Source: Helicoverpa zea
Taxonomy: Eukaryota; Arthropoda; Insecta; Lepidoptera; Noctuidae
NCBI RefSeq assembly: GCF_022581195.2
Contig: NC_061463.1
Span: 4,216,001-4,280,000 of the forward strand
Direction: 5' to 3'
Length of the DNA: 64,000 nt
This document shows, piece by piece, positions 15,001 through 27,000 of this stretch. The stretch's first letter is position 1. Each line of letters opens with the position of its first letter. Both the position numbers and the translations under genes were made by a program. The notes beneath the pieces were generated by a model that had not been told where the DNA came from, made no database searches, and saw nothing but the letters and a program-made list of their open reading frames with translations.

Positions 15001-18000
15001 GCTGTATAGTTTAATTTTACAAAAATATTTGCAATTGAAGTGGTGTCTCGTGTACTACCACCTCAGTTGAATTGTAAAAATTTGACCACGTCAGTTGCAG
15101 AGGGTTAATATATAATACGGTTTTAATTACGTTATGGTAATCACGAAAGCCGAAACAAGTTTAGTTATTGATCTGTTAGAATTGTAATAGTGCGTCGGTC
15201 ACATAATTAACAACATAAGTAAATAAATTAAAACCTTATCGATCTCGGATGTATATGTCGCAGGGATATGATAAAAACGGGGATTTGATTAATTCCCTAA
15301 GAGATTTGATTAAATCACGGAGGATGTTAAAATAACAACACGATTTTATCTTTTCCCTAAACAAATCTAGTGAATTGAACAAATCCCTAAATTGGTTCAG
15401 TGAAATGATATGTCAGTTCTTGTCTTGTGCCTGTAAGAAATTCCTTTATGTAATTCACGATGCCACAAATCAGCTACATATAAAATATTTTTTATTTTTT
15501 AAAGAAAATTTGTTCATTCTTTCAAAAAAAAAATGTTCTGAGTAATGATGATTTTTATATCAACATTTCCTTGTATTTCACACACCTCATTATCATAATT
15601 ATGTAGGTATATATATCTTACCAAATAAACCTTTAAAATATCAAAGCAAAATTATTTTTGTCATTTCGTGTCAGTGGACGCTCTTTGGCTGTGACAAAGT
15701 TAAGTAATATTTTTTTAATTTTTTTTTTGTCTTCCGTCATTTGGAGTTTTCTATTAAATAAAAGACAATATTATACAAAAATAACAAGTAAAACCGCAAG
15801 AAAATCCGGTTTGATATATATACATATATTTTAACAGTAGCTTATTTAAAACTTACATAATTAGCATTTCACGCCTAATTTCCAAGAAGCTCTTAAAGTT
15901 GATTTAAATGTGTGAGATAACATCCATAACAATAAATCAGACAAGTTTTTTATGTAATTAATTTAAAATTAATGTTACAAACTATTTAATGAATTAGTAA
16001 CATGTTTTTGACCGACTTAAAAAGGAGGTGTTTCTCAGCGTGACTTGTATGTTTCTTTGTGCGCGATTAGCTCACGTTTCGCTGAACCGATTTTGATGTG
16101 GTTTTCAGCATATTAGTTGTCAGACTGAGTAGTTGAGTTGAGTAGTTTGTTTTTGAAGTCTTTTTAATTTTTTGAAAAAAAGTTTTATATTTATTAGCTA
16201 AGCGGATCAAATCGCTCGTTTTATTACCTCGCTTCTCACCTACATTTCATGGGGTACGTTTAAAAAGTTGTTTTTGTCATAACGGAACTTTTGTATATGA
16301 CCGCCCTTTTTATTTGCATATTTTTCTGCAAAAAGAAATTATATTAATATAAAAGAAACCGGACACCTTTTGTTTTCTTCGCATTTATAATTAAAATGAT
16401 TTATATCAACAATGTTTGGCAACAGTGCAAGCAGTCCCAAGTATTTAAGAGATGGTAAACGGGGAATTATCATGAGGCTGCTGCATCCTTATTGAATGGA
16501 AAAATACATCTCTTATTTTTATTTACAAACCCTTATAGAATTACTTTAGCTTAAATGTACTATTTAAAAAGTAAAATTAAAATTCACAACCATTCTCAAC
16601 TTCAGAACAGGAATTACGTAATTCTCCTTAAAAACTCAAGTAAAAATAAAAAGTACACTAGCGCAAAAAAGTCAGTCTATTTATTTATATAGCAATGTTC
16701 TACCGACTGCGAAACACTTTGGCAACAGTGTAATGCTGGTGTATTTTTCGTGACGTCACTATTTCATACACGGTCTCTTAACACTGTAGTGTCAACCGTC
16801 TAGACAGACGAATGGTGTGGCTTATAATACCGCAAGTTTGTTACAGCGTTCTAGGGTTGGACTGTTCATTGCATATTTAGGTACTGTGGAAATTAGCTAG
16901 GTGATATGAAAATTTATATGACGTTTGAAGCGGTTGACGCCATTTTGTTATTTTAAATTTTAGTTTGAGAATTATTTTAGTTTAGTTTACTTTTTGAATT
17001 TTACGTATGAATATAAAATAAGAATGTTTTATCTCAATCTTTACGTAAGTTTATTTTTATATGATTTGTAGTTTATTGGTATAAGCTTAATGATTATTGT
17101 CACGACCTATGTAAGTACCTAGGCAAAAGTAATTAAATGCAAGTACATATATTTTTATTCGTAACTCAATGTCGAAATTTCTAAGGCCAGGACACATCAC
17201 TGACAGAAGTTATAAACAACAATAATCCTATCTTTATTTGTTGTTCACAACTGCGTGCTTTGAAAACTTTTTGTCGTTTTCCCGTCCTAACTTTCATGAT
17301 CTCTCACGACCTTCGAGCCTTATAAACAAACAGAAATCGTCTCAGACACTTTATTAATATGCGAGACACGAGTTTCTATAGTTTATATAAGCGCTTACTC
17401 GATAACAAACGTAGAATTAATGAGAAATTTTAGCCCAACGATGTGCTTTGATAAAATATTCAACATTTCACAGACTAGAACGGTGGTTAAAATGTGCTTG
17501 GAATTCGTGCTTAGTACATTTTAAATGCTTGTTTATTTAGAGACGTTATTTCTGATGCTGGCCCTTTGAAGGTGACAGATTCCGCAAAAGTGTACAAAGT
17601 GTCTTGAAAGTAACCAAGACATGAGTTGTTCTTAAAAATATTAAGGTGGGTAGATATCATAGCTTTTTGAATGCATAAAAGGTAGATAGAACTTGAATCT
17701 GCGGCTGTATGTAATTTATTTTGGATTATCGAAAAAGTACTCGACTACTCGTACTAGACAATATCAATACAATTCTTTCGTCTAAAAAATAGTCAAAAGA
17801 CTGTCTAGCCTACCCACACTAAAACCTATATCCTAATAACCATTTGAATAGTGAAAATAGTGTGCGAGTGAGACTGGCAGTAACTCACCGTGAAATATGA
17901 GAGACGTGGAAGATTATGATAAGGCCTTAAACCAGTAAATCATTGGATTTTCCGCTTCTGAATTGAGGCAAATTTAAGGAGAATCCAGTTTGAATGCGTA

Positions 18001-21000
18001 CCGTTGAAACTCAAATTGTTACGTGATGTGGGAACGAATGTGTGTTTGATTTTCAGGTATTTAGGACTTGGGATGGCTGTTTGACTTTGTTAATGGGGTC
18101 GGTTTGTGAAAATTCGGGTGCTGAAATATTGAAAAATGTTATTGGAAAAGCGTTTTGGTGTTTTGTGAAGTGTTTGAAGTGATGATACTGATAGCTGTGA
18201 AATGTATGTTTTAGTGCTCAGTAAAATTGTCTTTAGAATTCCGTATCTTATACATTAAATTCAACTAACATCGTAATTAATGAGTTTTATTTATGTAATA
18301 ACTTAAATCGGTCAAACTAGTATCGACCTAGTAACTCATGAAATAAATGGGTGTCCAACCAAAACACAGCGATCCGAAACATTCCACACGTTACAGAACA
18401 AATGTACAAAAAACCACCTTCAACATAACCTTTTTAGTAAACACAATACAAAAAAATTTACGTTGCTCTTATTACACAATAATTTATGACCATCGGAACA
18501 AGATAAGTGCCAAACTATAAACGCCCATATTTAATACGTTTAGCTCCTACTAAATCATAAAAGAAGCTAACAAAACATAACCCTTTATTACCGCGTCTCA
18601 CGACATCAAAGAACCGTCTCATTTTTTATCCCATAAATCTTTATTCGTCGTATCAAATTTAAAAACAGAATGAGGTCACGTATGGCGACTGTTTGGAAAA
18701 GAACGTATTTTTTCGACACCACTAATGGTACTCGAGTTCGTCTATTATTATGATTTATGTGTACATTACATGTGTTTTGTAATTGGTCGTTTTTGCTACA
18801 AGTTTTGTTTATAGAGTGCCACGCCGACTTTTTAGAGTTAAGACTTCAATTTCCACGTGTAAATAACGCTAAGCTTTGAAAATGGTAACGTAAGTTTTAC
18901 GAGCCCAATAAAGGGTTAATTTTAATACTGTACTTTTTAGCTCCATTTTCAAAACGTTGCCTTATTCTTTTAAAAAGACATTAAAAAATATTATTTGCAT
19001 ATAGCTACTGTATTTTTGTACCTAAGAGTATGCTATGCATGTGTACCTACTGCAGATTCATTTTCTAATAAGCTCACATTATTCAAACTGCAGTGTACAA
19101 AAAATATTAAGACCTTGTTCCACAAATATTGAAAGAACCATTTTTTACAATCAGTCTAGATGTTTCTCATTTGGATGCACACAAAGAAATCCGATATGTG
19201 TCTCTGATTTATGTATTGTGTCCACTATTGACATTAACTAATGCATTTATGTCTAGACATGCAATGCTTTGTGTCTATGTAAATATGAAAACACTAGCCG
19301 ATTTCCCGCGGTTTCTCCCGCGTTCCATGAGAACTGCTACCCGTACTGGGATAAAAAATAGCCTGTGTCGCTAAAGAAAAGTTGAGCTTTCCAGTAGTGA
19401 AGGAATTTTTCAAATCGATTCAATAGCTTCGGAGCCTTGAGGCAAGCAAACAACCATGATAGAAAAACATGTTTCCTCTTAATTATGTATATTACAGTAT
19501 AGATACATGTCAATGGACATTAACTCAAAATCAAAATCAAAAGTCATTTATTCAAAGTAGGCTGAAAATCAGCACTTTTTGAACGTCAAATCTACAAAAA
19601 ACAGCCCCCAAAACGCTTGCCCTTCACCACTTCCTATGTGTTTTCGCTGGGAAGAAGAAGTGGTGGAACAAACTCCCCAGCAACACAATTCTGTCGGTAT
19701 GGTTTGAAGAATCGTATAAAAAAAATATATATATATCACTAACTACACTAACTAATGTATTCTTATCTAGTCTTGAAATGCTTCGTGTCTAATTATGAAG
19801 ACATTTAAGATATTGTATGTGCAATTTGTACATGTATACATTATGTTCATGTCTTTTGTAATCTTGGCAAGAATAACGATTACGTATGACGAGTGTGGCG
19901 CCTGTTGTATTGAATCATTATGTTTTACAACAGGAAAATACGCTGATTTTATTGATAATAGAATTAATAGATATATCGTTTTGTTATTAAAATAATAAGA
20001 CCTTACGTAAGTACATATTTATTTCAACGTAGGCAGAGATTTAATTTAATTGCAATGTTGACATTCAATAATAAATGGCAATTGGTTCGTTCTCGAAATT
20101 CCGTGGGATGAATGGTAAAGATGTTTAAGCTCAGAGTTTACCTTTGTGGTAAGTTTCAATGGACACCCACAGTAGATAAAAAACCCAAAAACATTTAATA
20201 TAAAAATAAAACGATACAACTTTGTAACTCAAAATTCCAGAAAAACACTGCAAAAGAAAACAATACTTCGCAAACGAAACGCTAAAAGAACTAAATAGTT
20301 TCCGTAGAATTGTATATAAAATCAATTGTTGGTCTTTGTTTAAAGTTTTTTTAAAAGAAAGTTTAAAACAAAAACTAGGAGGACCTCGAGAAGAAACCCA
20401 CTCAAATTCTTAGCGAAGAGTCCCAAACCGCGGTTTGGTATCTTACTTTTGTGGTGCGGTCTAATTCAAAAACGATAACTATGAAATGATGACAGAGAAG
20501 TGTGGAAGAAGAAGAGATCTTGCGTGGACTGCAAATAAAATTCTTACAGACCAGGATGATGATGAGTATGGCGGAATCATTAGTGCTAAAGGTTTAGTAT
20601 GCGGCCTCTAAGACTTTTTTGACTGTATGTATTAGATAATTAGTAAAACAAATTAGATAGTTTCACATTTCAGTACCGAAAGAAGCCCAATGGTTGAAAC
20701 CTGTGTTTAGCAATGGATATAGTTAGGATAATGACATCATTAATTGAACTAAATTAAATAGTAAACCAAACTAATAATGATTATAGCACTCCACACATAA
20801 GATGGTAGGTAATTATTTTAAATGGCATCCGAAATTTTATTTAAAGAATAATTTTGATTGACCGTAAACAAACGATTAGATTCCTCAGTAAGTTCAACTT
20901 TCCAAGTAAAAGCTTTCTCAAAGGCCTCTTTGATAGTCTTTTCTTTGAATAAAAGTGGGATAAAATAACTGATTCAAAGAACAAAATCTTTCACACGGTT

Positions 21001-24000
21001 TTAAATGTCATCTTTTGCTGTGGTAGAAGTTGTTTGTATGCTACTTTTTTTTCTAGACATCTTCGGAAAACCGAAATGAAAATTCGCTAGTGTAAAAGTT
21101 GATACATAACACTGATGTAGAGGTAAATGTTCGAAAGAGTTACCACGGTCCTGATACATAAAAGGCCTACGACGAAACACGGTTTTTAGTCAGTAAGAGT
21201 CTGACACTCCCTCACCGCTGCTAACCCACAACGGGAGGGGTCATTTGATGATTTTTGACGTCGTTAAAAAAAATGAAAATGAGAAAAAAATGTAACAAGG
21301 TAAAACATAAAACGCAAATGTCTTCCACCTTACACCATAAGCAAACAGTTGAAAGTTTGTAGCTATGTGCGCATTGTTCAGACAGGTAGCAGTCCAAGTT
21401 TTTCTGTCCTCAGTACGTGAGAGAAAGACTTTGGTCTCAATTTGTTAAGTTCAAGATGTTGGCTATAAAGCATTCAAGCTGCACCTTCTAGTTTACTTAG
21501 TGGGTGATGAACATTATTATCTATGTTAATTTCCTGGGGAGTTTGTTGCGCCACTTCTTCTTCCCAGCGAAAAACACATAGGAAGTGATGAAGGGTGGGC
21601 GTTTTGTGGGCTGTCTTTTGTAAATTTCTGTAGTTCAAAAAGTGCTGTTTTGCAGCTAAGTTTGAATAAACGATTTTTGATTTGATTTGAGTTTCTCCCC
21701 ATCTCTCGCGCTGGTAAAAATTAATAGAATATGTTTATTTCAAATCGTGGTTCAAAGTACATATTTGTAAAAGTATAAAAGCCAATCGTGATTTGTTTGT
21801 AGTTTTTCTGTAGGAATGATCGATTCGTATAGAAAATTTTCCACTGGTAAACAACAAAAAAAAATGACTTGAAATAAAAACGAACCTGTTGATAAAATCT
21901 GAAAGGGTATATACCTCGTTATTTTATCAATAGAAAATTTCTTCGTTATAATAATAATAGAACAGTTTTTTTCTTTTTCCTTCTTTTTTCTTTAAAGATG
22001 CAAAACAAATGTTATTCGAATAAAATAGTATATTTTATCCTTTGTTCGTCAGAAAGGAAAATATAAATAAATTGACAACTATAGCTATACCTACATATTA
22101 CTATTTTCTTTCGTTACCCTTGTTGTTTTGTTTATATTAGCGTGAATATTACATCTGTGTATCAAAACAAGCATTTTGATATAAAAGACAAAGTATGTTT
22201 TTCTGTAAAAAGGTGTAATAATATTTTTCCAATTACGCTGCCTATGTACCTATCAGTGCACTTCACAGTGTTACAACTCTATTATTACCTACTAAAATAT
22301 GGTCATCGTTTAACATTTTTTATGGTCAACATCGTACGACATTTGACATTCTTCTTTATCTACTTTTAAAATAGATTAAATCCAAATCACGACGAAGCGT
22401 AAACTAACTTAACAGAAATAAACATCCTTAGAAAATAATATCAGTATTACCAAACCATTTTTATATTGGACTATTTTACCCTTATTATTTTTGACCCATA
22501 TTGTCACGTCTCGACCTTAACATTGTTCTTCTTTGTAAGCCGCTTTATCAAAAAATTCAACAACAAGATAAAATCTGGTATAGTGTTGAGTGATATGGGT
22601 TAAGGTTGGAACACACATATTATCAAGTTGCAAACGGATCGTAACCGTAATGCTTGTATTGATCTATTGTCTCGACACGAGACGATGACGTTACGATTCC
22701 GGTTAGTGTGTTTTGCAATAAGCAGGGAGTTGCAGTCGCCAAGGTTATGCGGTTCTGGAGAAAAAATCAAAATCATTTAATCTAACTAGGCTGAAAATCA
22801 GCACTTTTTTAAAAGCTAAACAAAATACACGAAAAACAGCCCCCTAAACGCCCTATGTATGTGTTAGCCGTTCACCACTTCCTATGTGTTATTGCCGGGA
22901 AGAAGAAGTGGCGCAACGAACTCCCGAGCAACACATGTCTGCCTATTTGGTTTGAAGAACCATATGAGGATATGAAAGCAAGAGTTGGTTAAAACGGTGC
23001 AGGTTTCAGTGGGTCCACGTCTCACATAACCACAATTTTGATTTAAGCTGGTTGTATTCATAGGTTATTTTCTTTTCGAGTTAAAAAAACAAAAGGGAGC
23101 GAACAAAAGGGGAGCTTCAAACAAACGATACGCTGACGATCCCTTTCTTAGTTGATATGTGTGTTCCAACCCTTAGTTATCCAGTGAATAGCTAGTCTCA
23201 GATTGTGTGTAATATCGTCCCATTGAAGGCAAGCCACAAATAAGAGGCGGATCTTACGAAGAAGGGAAAATTGGATTTTCTTTGAGACGGCTGCGCTATA
23301 AAATTGAAACTGCCCTTATACGGTTTATGTATTTAATTGTGTGGTATAGTTTGTTCTAGTGTGTCTGATTGGAAATCGATACTTATTGTTAGGGGATTAA
23401 GGCACATAGTAAGACTTAAAGTTAGGTCTTTATAAGACTTTTTTGAAGTGATGGTAAGTTCGGCATATAAGCTACTTCTACTTATCGTGAATAAATGTAA
23501 TGTGTCTATATTATTGAATCATAACAATAGCATTTATTTATGTCAATTTTACTGAAACTTTACAATCAAATAATTGAAAATAACTACTGGAATATTGAAG
23601 AACAAGTATTAGTTACCCTTACCAAAAGTGTCAAATGTATTTATAATTACAATTTGACATAACCAATTGCATACACCATAGTTTTTATTATTAAAAAACA
23701 TAACACTTCTAAAATGGTTTTAATGGTTATTCAAATGTTTTTTATAGCTTAGTTTCAGCGGCACTAAAACTCCAGAGCTTTATGCAGTGCACTAATGCTG
23801 TAAAATTTTTATGTCAGTCTATCTGGCCTATCTTTCATATAGTGAAACTGCATTTTTGATGACTGCGATTTTATGGCTTTTCATATTAACGACTGTTTCA
23901 CCTTTTTTGGATACAGGTATGAAAAACTGTTACAGAAATTTTATTGTTATGAAGCTATTTCTAAATGTTTACTAGTGAAATATTTTGTTTGTGATAAAAT

Positions 24001-27000
24001 ATGTATCAAAGTGGTCATGCTCTGATTGAATGTGGATAAAATAAAATTATAAATTACCGACTGACTTTGATGGATTATTATATAGACTAAAACTATACTT
24101 AAGTATCACTCTTTATTAAAAAAGTAAATTAAAAAATGTCTAAACGTGCACACTAAAAATACTGGCCGTTTAAACCATAGATAGACAAGTATGAGACCTT
24201 ATCTCACAAACCTTTTTAGTAGACATTCTTTTTTCAAAATTGAAAACAAAAGCCCAACGTCACGCGTCCTCCGTCCACAGGAGCGTACTAATTTCGAATT
24301 TTAAACTTTGTTGTATCATTTCGTGGCAGTGTTTCATAATTAATTTTGGATTTTTTATATTCGTTATTAAAATGTTTAAGCTGTACACGTGCCTTGCATG
24401 AAAAGGAGTTAGAACCTTTTTGGTTTGGAACATTAATTTTTTTAATCGATCGACTGTATTCTTTTATTTGTTCAATATAGAAGTCTGTCTCTTAAAACTA
24501 TCCATTGCGTAATATAAGAAGGGTCGTGACTCGATTCCCTGTTGTGGCGAAACTTTTTTTTTAAAATCGAATTTTTAAAAAGAAGGAGGTTCTTAATTCG
24601 GATTTTATTATTTTTATTTATTCCATCAGTGAGCAAAACTTACACTTCAGCTTTACCACTCGTAGAACATAGTCGTAATATTCTCTCAGAACTGCCAACC
24701 AAAACAAAACATAAACAAACAATAACAGTGAAAACATCATCCCTCACATGACTAACAAACTTAAAATCTAATTACACTTACCTAAATCCTAGTAAATTGA
24801 ATGCGAATTGTACAAACTGTATAAACAATAATTCAGAAACATATGTTACGGACTTAGAGAATCGAACCAACCGGAGACGTACCCGTGTCTTTCCTTCTAC
24901 TTTCTACAAGAGCACTGCTCATACTCGCATGCTCATGTTTGTGTATATGTGTGTGCGCAATGATGTGATCGAAAATCCATAAGAGAACTGTCTCATTTTC
25001 TAGCTTACCGAGACCAATATAAGACGCGATTTTTAAACAACAGCTCAAACATCACTGTATCTCTATTACATTTTTACTTTATTGCTATGATAGAATGGCT
25101 TACAGTTCTGTATATTTTAAGTCATATTTTGGAGGCTCATGTGCTCATGCTCGGTCATGTGCACAAGGCGGTTCCTGTTGGTTCCATGGTCTGAAGTTAC
25201 GGAGGAAACGCGGCTTAATTAAGTAATAACGCCTGATTTAACATTTAGGTTTTGGCCGCATTAGTAATGGAACTCTGTTTAGGATACACGGACGGTTCGT
25301 GTATGTTCTGTTGTGTTAGAAACTTTTGTAGTAACATCTCTCTGAATGAACGAGTTTTGTTTCGTGTGGGTTAAACTAATAACAAATTACAGCCTTCACT
25401 TATAAAGCACTAGATTACACCGGCAAAATCGTCTTTTCTCCAGAAATTTCCGTATTTTCTCCATCTGGCCTCAATGGAACGGCCATGGAGTATAACTGTC
25501 AAGAAATTCCATAGCCAGAAGGGTATTTATAAAGGGTATTATAATTTTATATAAGTTTGATGTGCATGTCAGTCCCTGACACCGTAATTCATTAACAAAT
25601 GAAATGATTTAGATGCGGTTTATTGAGAAAATAACATGCGGAAATATCCTTAGTATCACAATTCTTGTGATCCCTAAACTAAGGAGGTACCTCTATTTCC
25701 GTACACTGTAGGTAGGAATATGTTAATACATATTTATGCAACTGTGTGTATGTTAGAGATTTAACAGATGTTTAACGAACTAAGCTGTCGTATGTATCAC
25801 AGGATTTGAACCGGAGTTAGAGGGGATTCGGCTTACAATCAATGTTATTTAGCCTTAACTAGAACATTGTACCGACGAGATGTCATTTAGATACGTAATT
25901 GTAAATGAAGAGAATTTAGGAGTGTTCATATGAATAGCACTAAATTCTACTTTATATTATATTTAATAATAATATAAGAATACATTATAGGGCTGTAGTT
26001 GGTTTAGATAAAATAACAGATTTCTTACACTAGCAGAGTTTTTTGCAACACATACATATATACCGCGCGGAATAAAAACAACAACTCCTGTTAAGAAACA
26101 AATAAAAAGTATTTATTTAAAACCATTTCGACTAAAACTATTATAAATAAAATGTTAAATTAACTATAAAAGCCTTATAATAACTTATAAGTATTGAAAA
26201 GGGACAAAATAAAATAGTTGTTTGTGAATGACTTTGCAAAGCTATACAACGTATTATAACGTAGGTACTTATTGAATTATCACGTACTTGTGAGCTTCTA
26301 ATAGGCAAAAAGATAAGACTGAACGATAAGGGATGTTTATAATAACTATTATCTGTCTAATATAGGTACTTGTACTTCATTCATGATTTTATCACGCATA
26401 TATGACGCGGGTACAACCATTAGCGAAAATATGTATATTTTTTATGGATTTTTTGTACCTTTAAGCCTTGCCATACTTTTGTTCTGTGATATGAAATGAA
26501 AGGTCTTAGGTCATCTAAGATAGCGTAAGATTATATTGTAATCTTTCTAGTGAAGTAGTGTTTTTCTGTAGTGTGGAAAATATAGTGATGAGTTTAATTA
26601 TTATTTAATTAATTTAGTCGACGACCTCGATGGCGCAATGGTCATCATGCCGGACCGCCGAACCTGAGGTCCCGGGTTCGATTCCCGGTTCGGTCGACAT
26701 TTGTGTGATGAGCATGCTTGTTGGCCGTGGTCTGGGTGTTATGATATGTATTTATAAATATGTATATATGTAGCTATATGTAGTTTATCAGTTGTGTTAG
26801 CACCCATAACACAAGTTAATAAATAACTTACCATGGGGCTAACCGACCGTGTGTGAAAAAGGTGTCCCGACATTATTATGTCCCGACATTATTAATGGTC
26901 GTCACGTGACTCCCTATATACCTAATCATCATCTGCCTAGCCTTTTCCCTGCTACAGTGGAGTCGGCTTCCAGTCTAATTGGATGCAGCTGAGTATCAAT

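Larger units (their letters stand above)
13901..15104 (+). mobile_element. piggyBac-like element, internally deleted, TTAA target site
   Basis: Flanked by TTAA (13897-13900 and 15105-15108). Terminal inverted repeats: left CCCTCTGCAGCTGAGGTGGT, right reverse complement CCCTCTGCAACTGACGTGGT, 18 of 20 identical. Transposases of this superfamily target TTAA and leave it duplicated. The interior keeps an N-terminal and a C-terminal piece of a transposase frame (14315-14413 and 14624-14737) but not the DDE core, so it could move only if served in trans. A 12-13-bp motif, CTACCAC(G/C)TCAG, recurs near both ends. Confidence 0.85.

Noticed and set aside
26624..26696. Possible genuine tRNA gene
   Set aside because: It is followed without a terminator by a body and tail that recur elsewhere in the window, so it is the head of a SINE.
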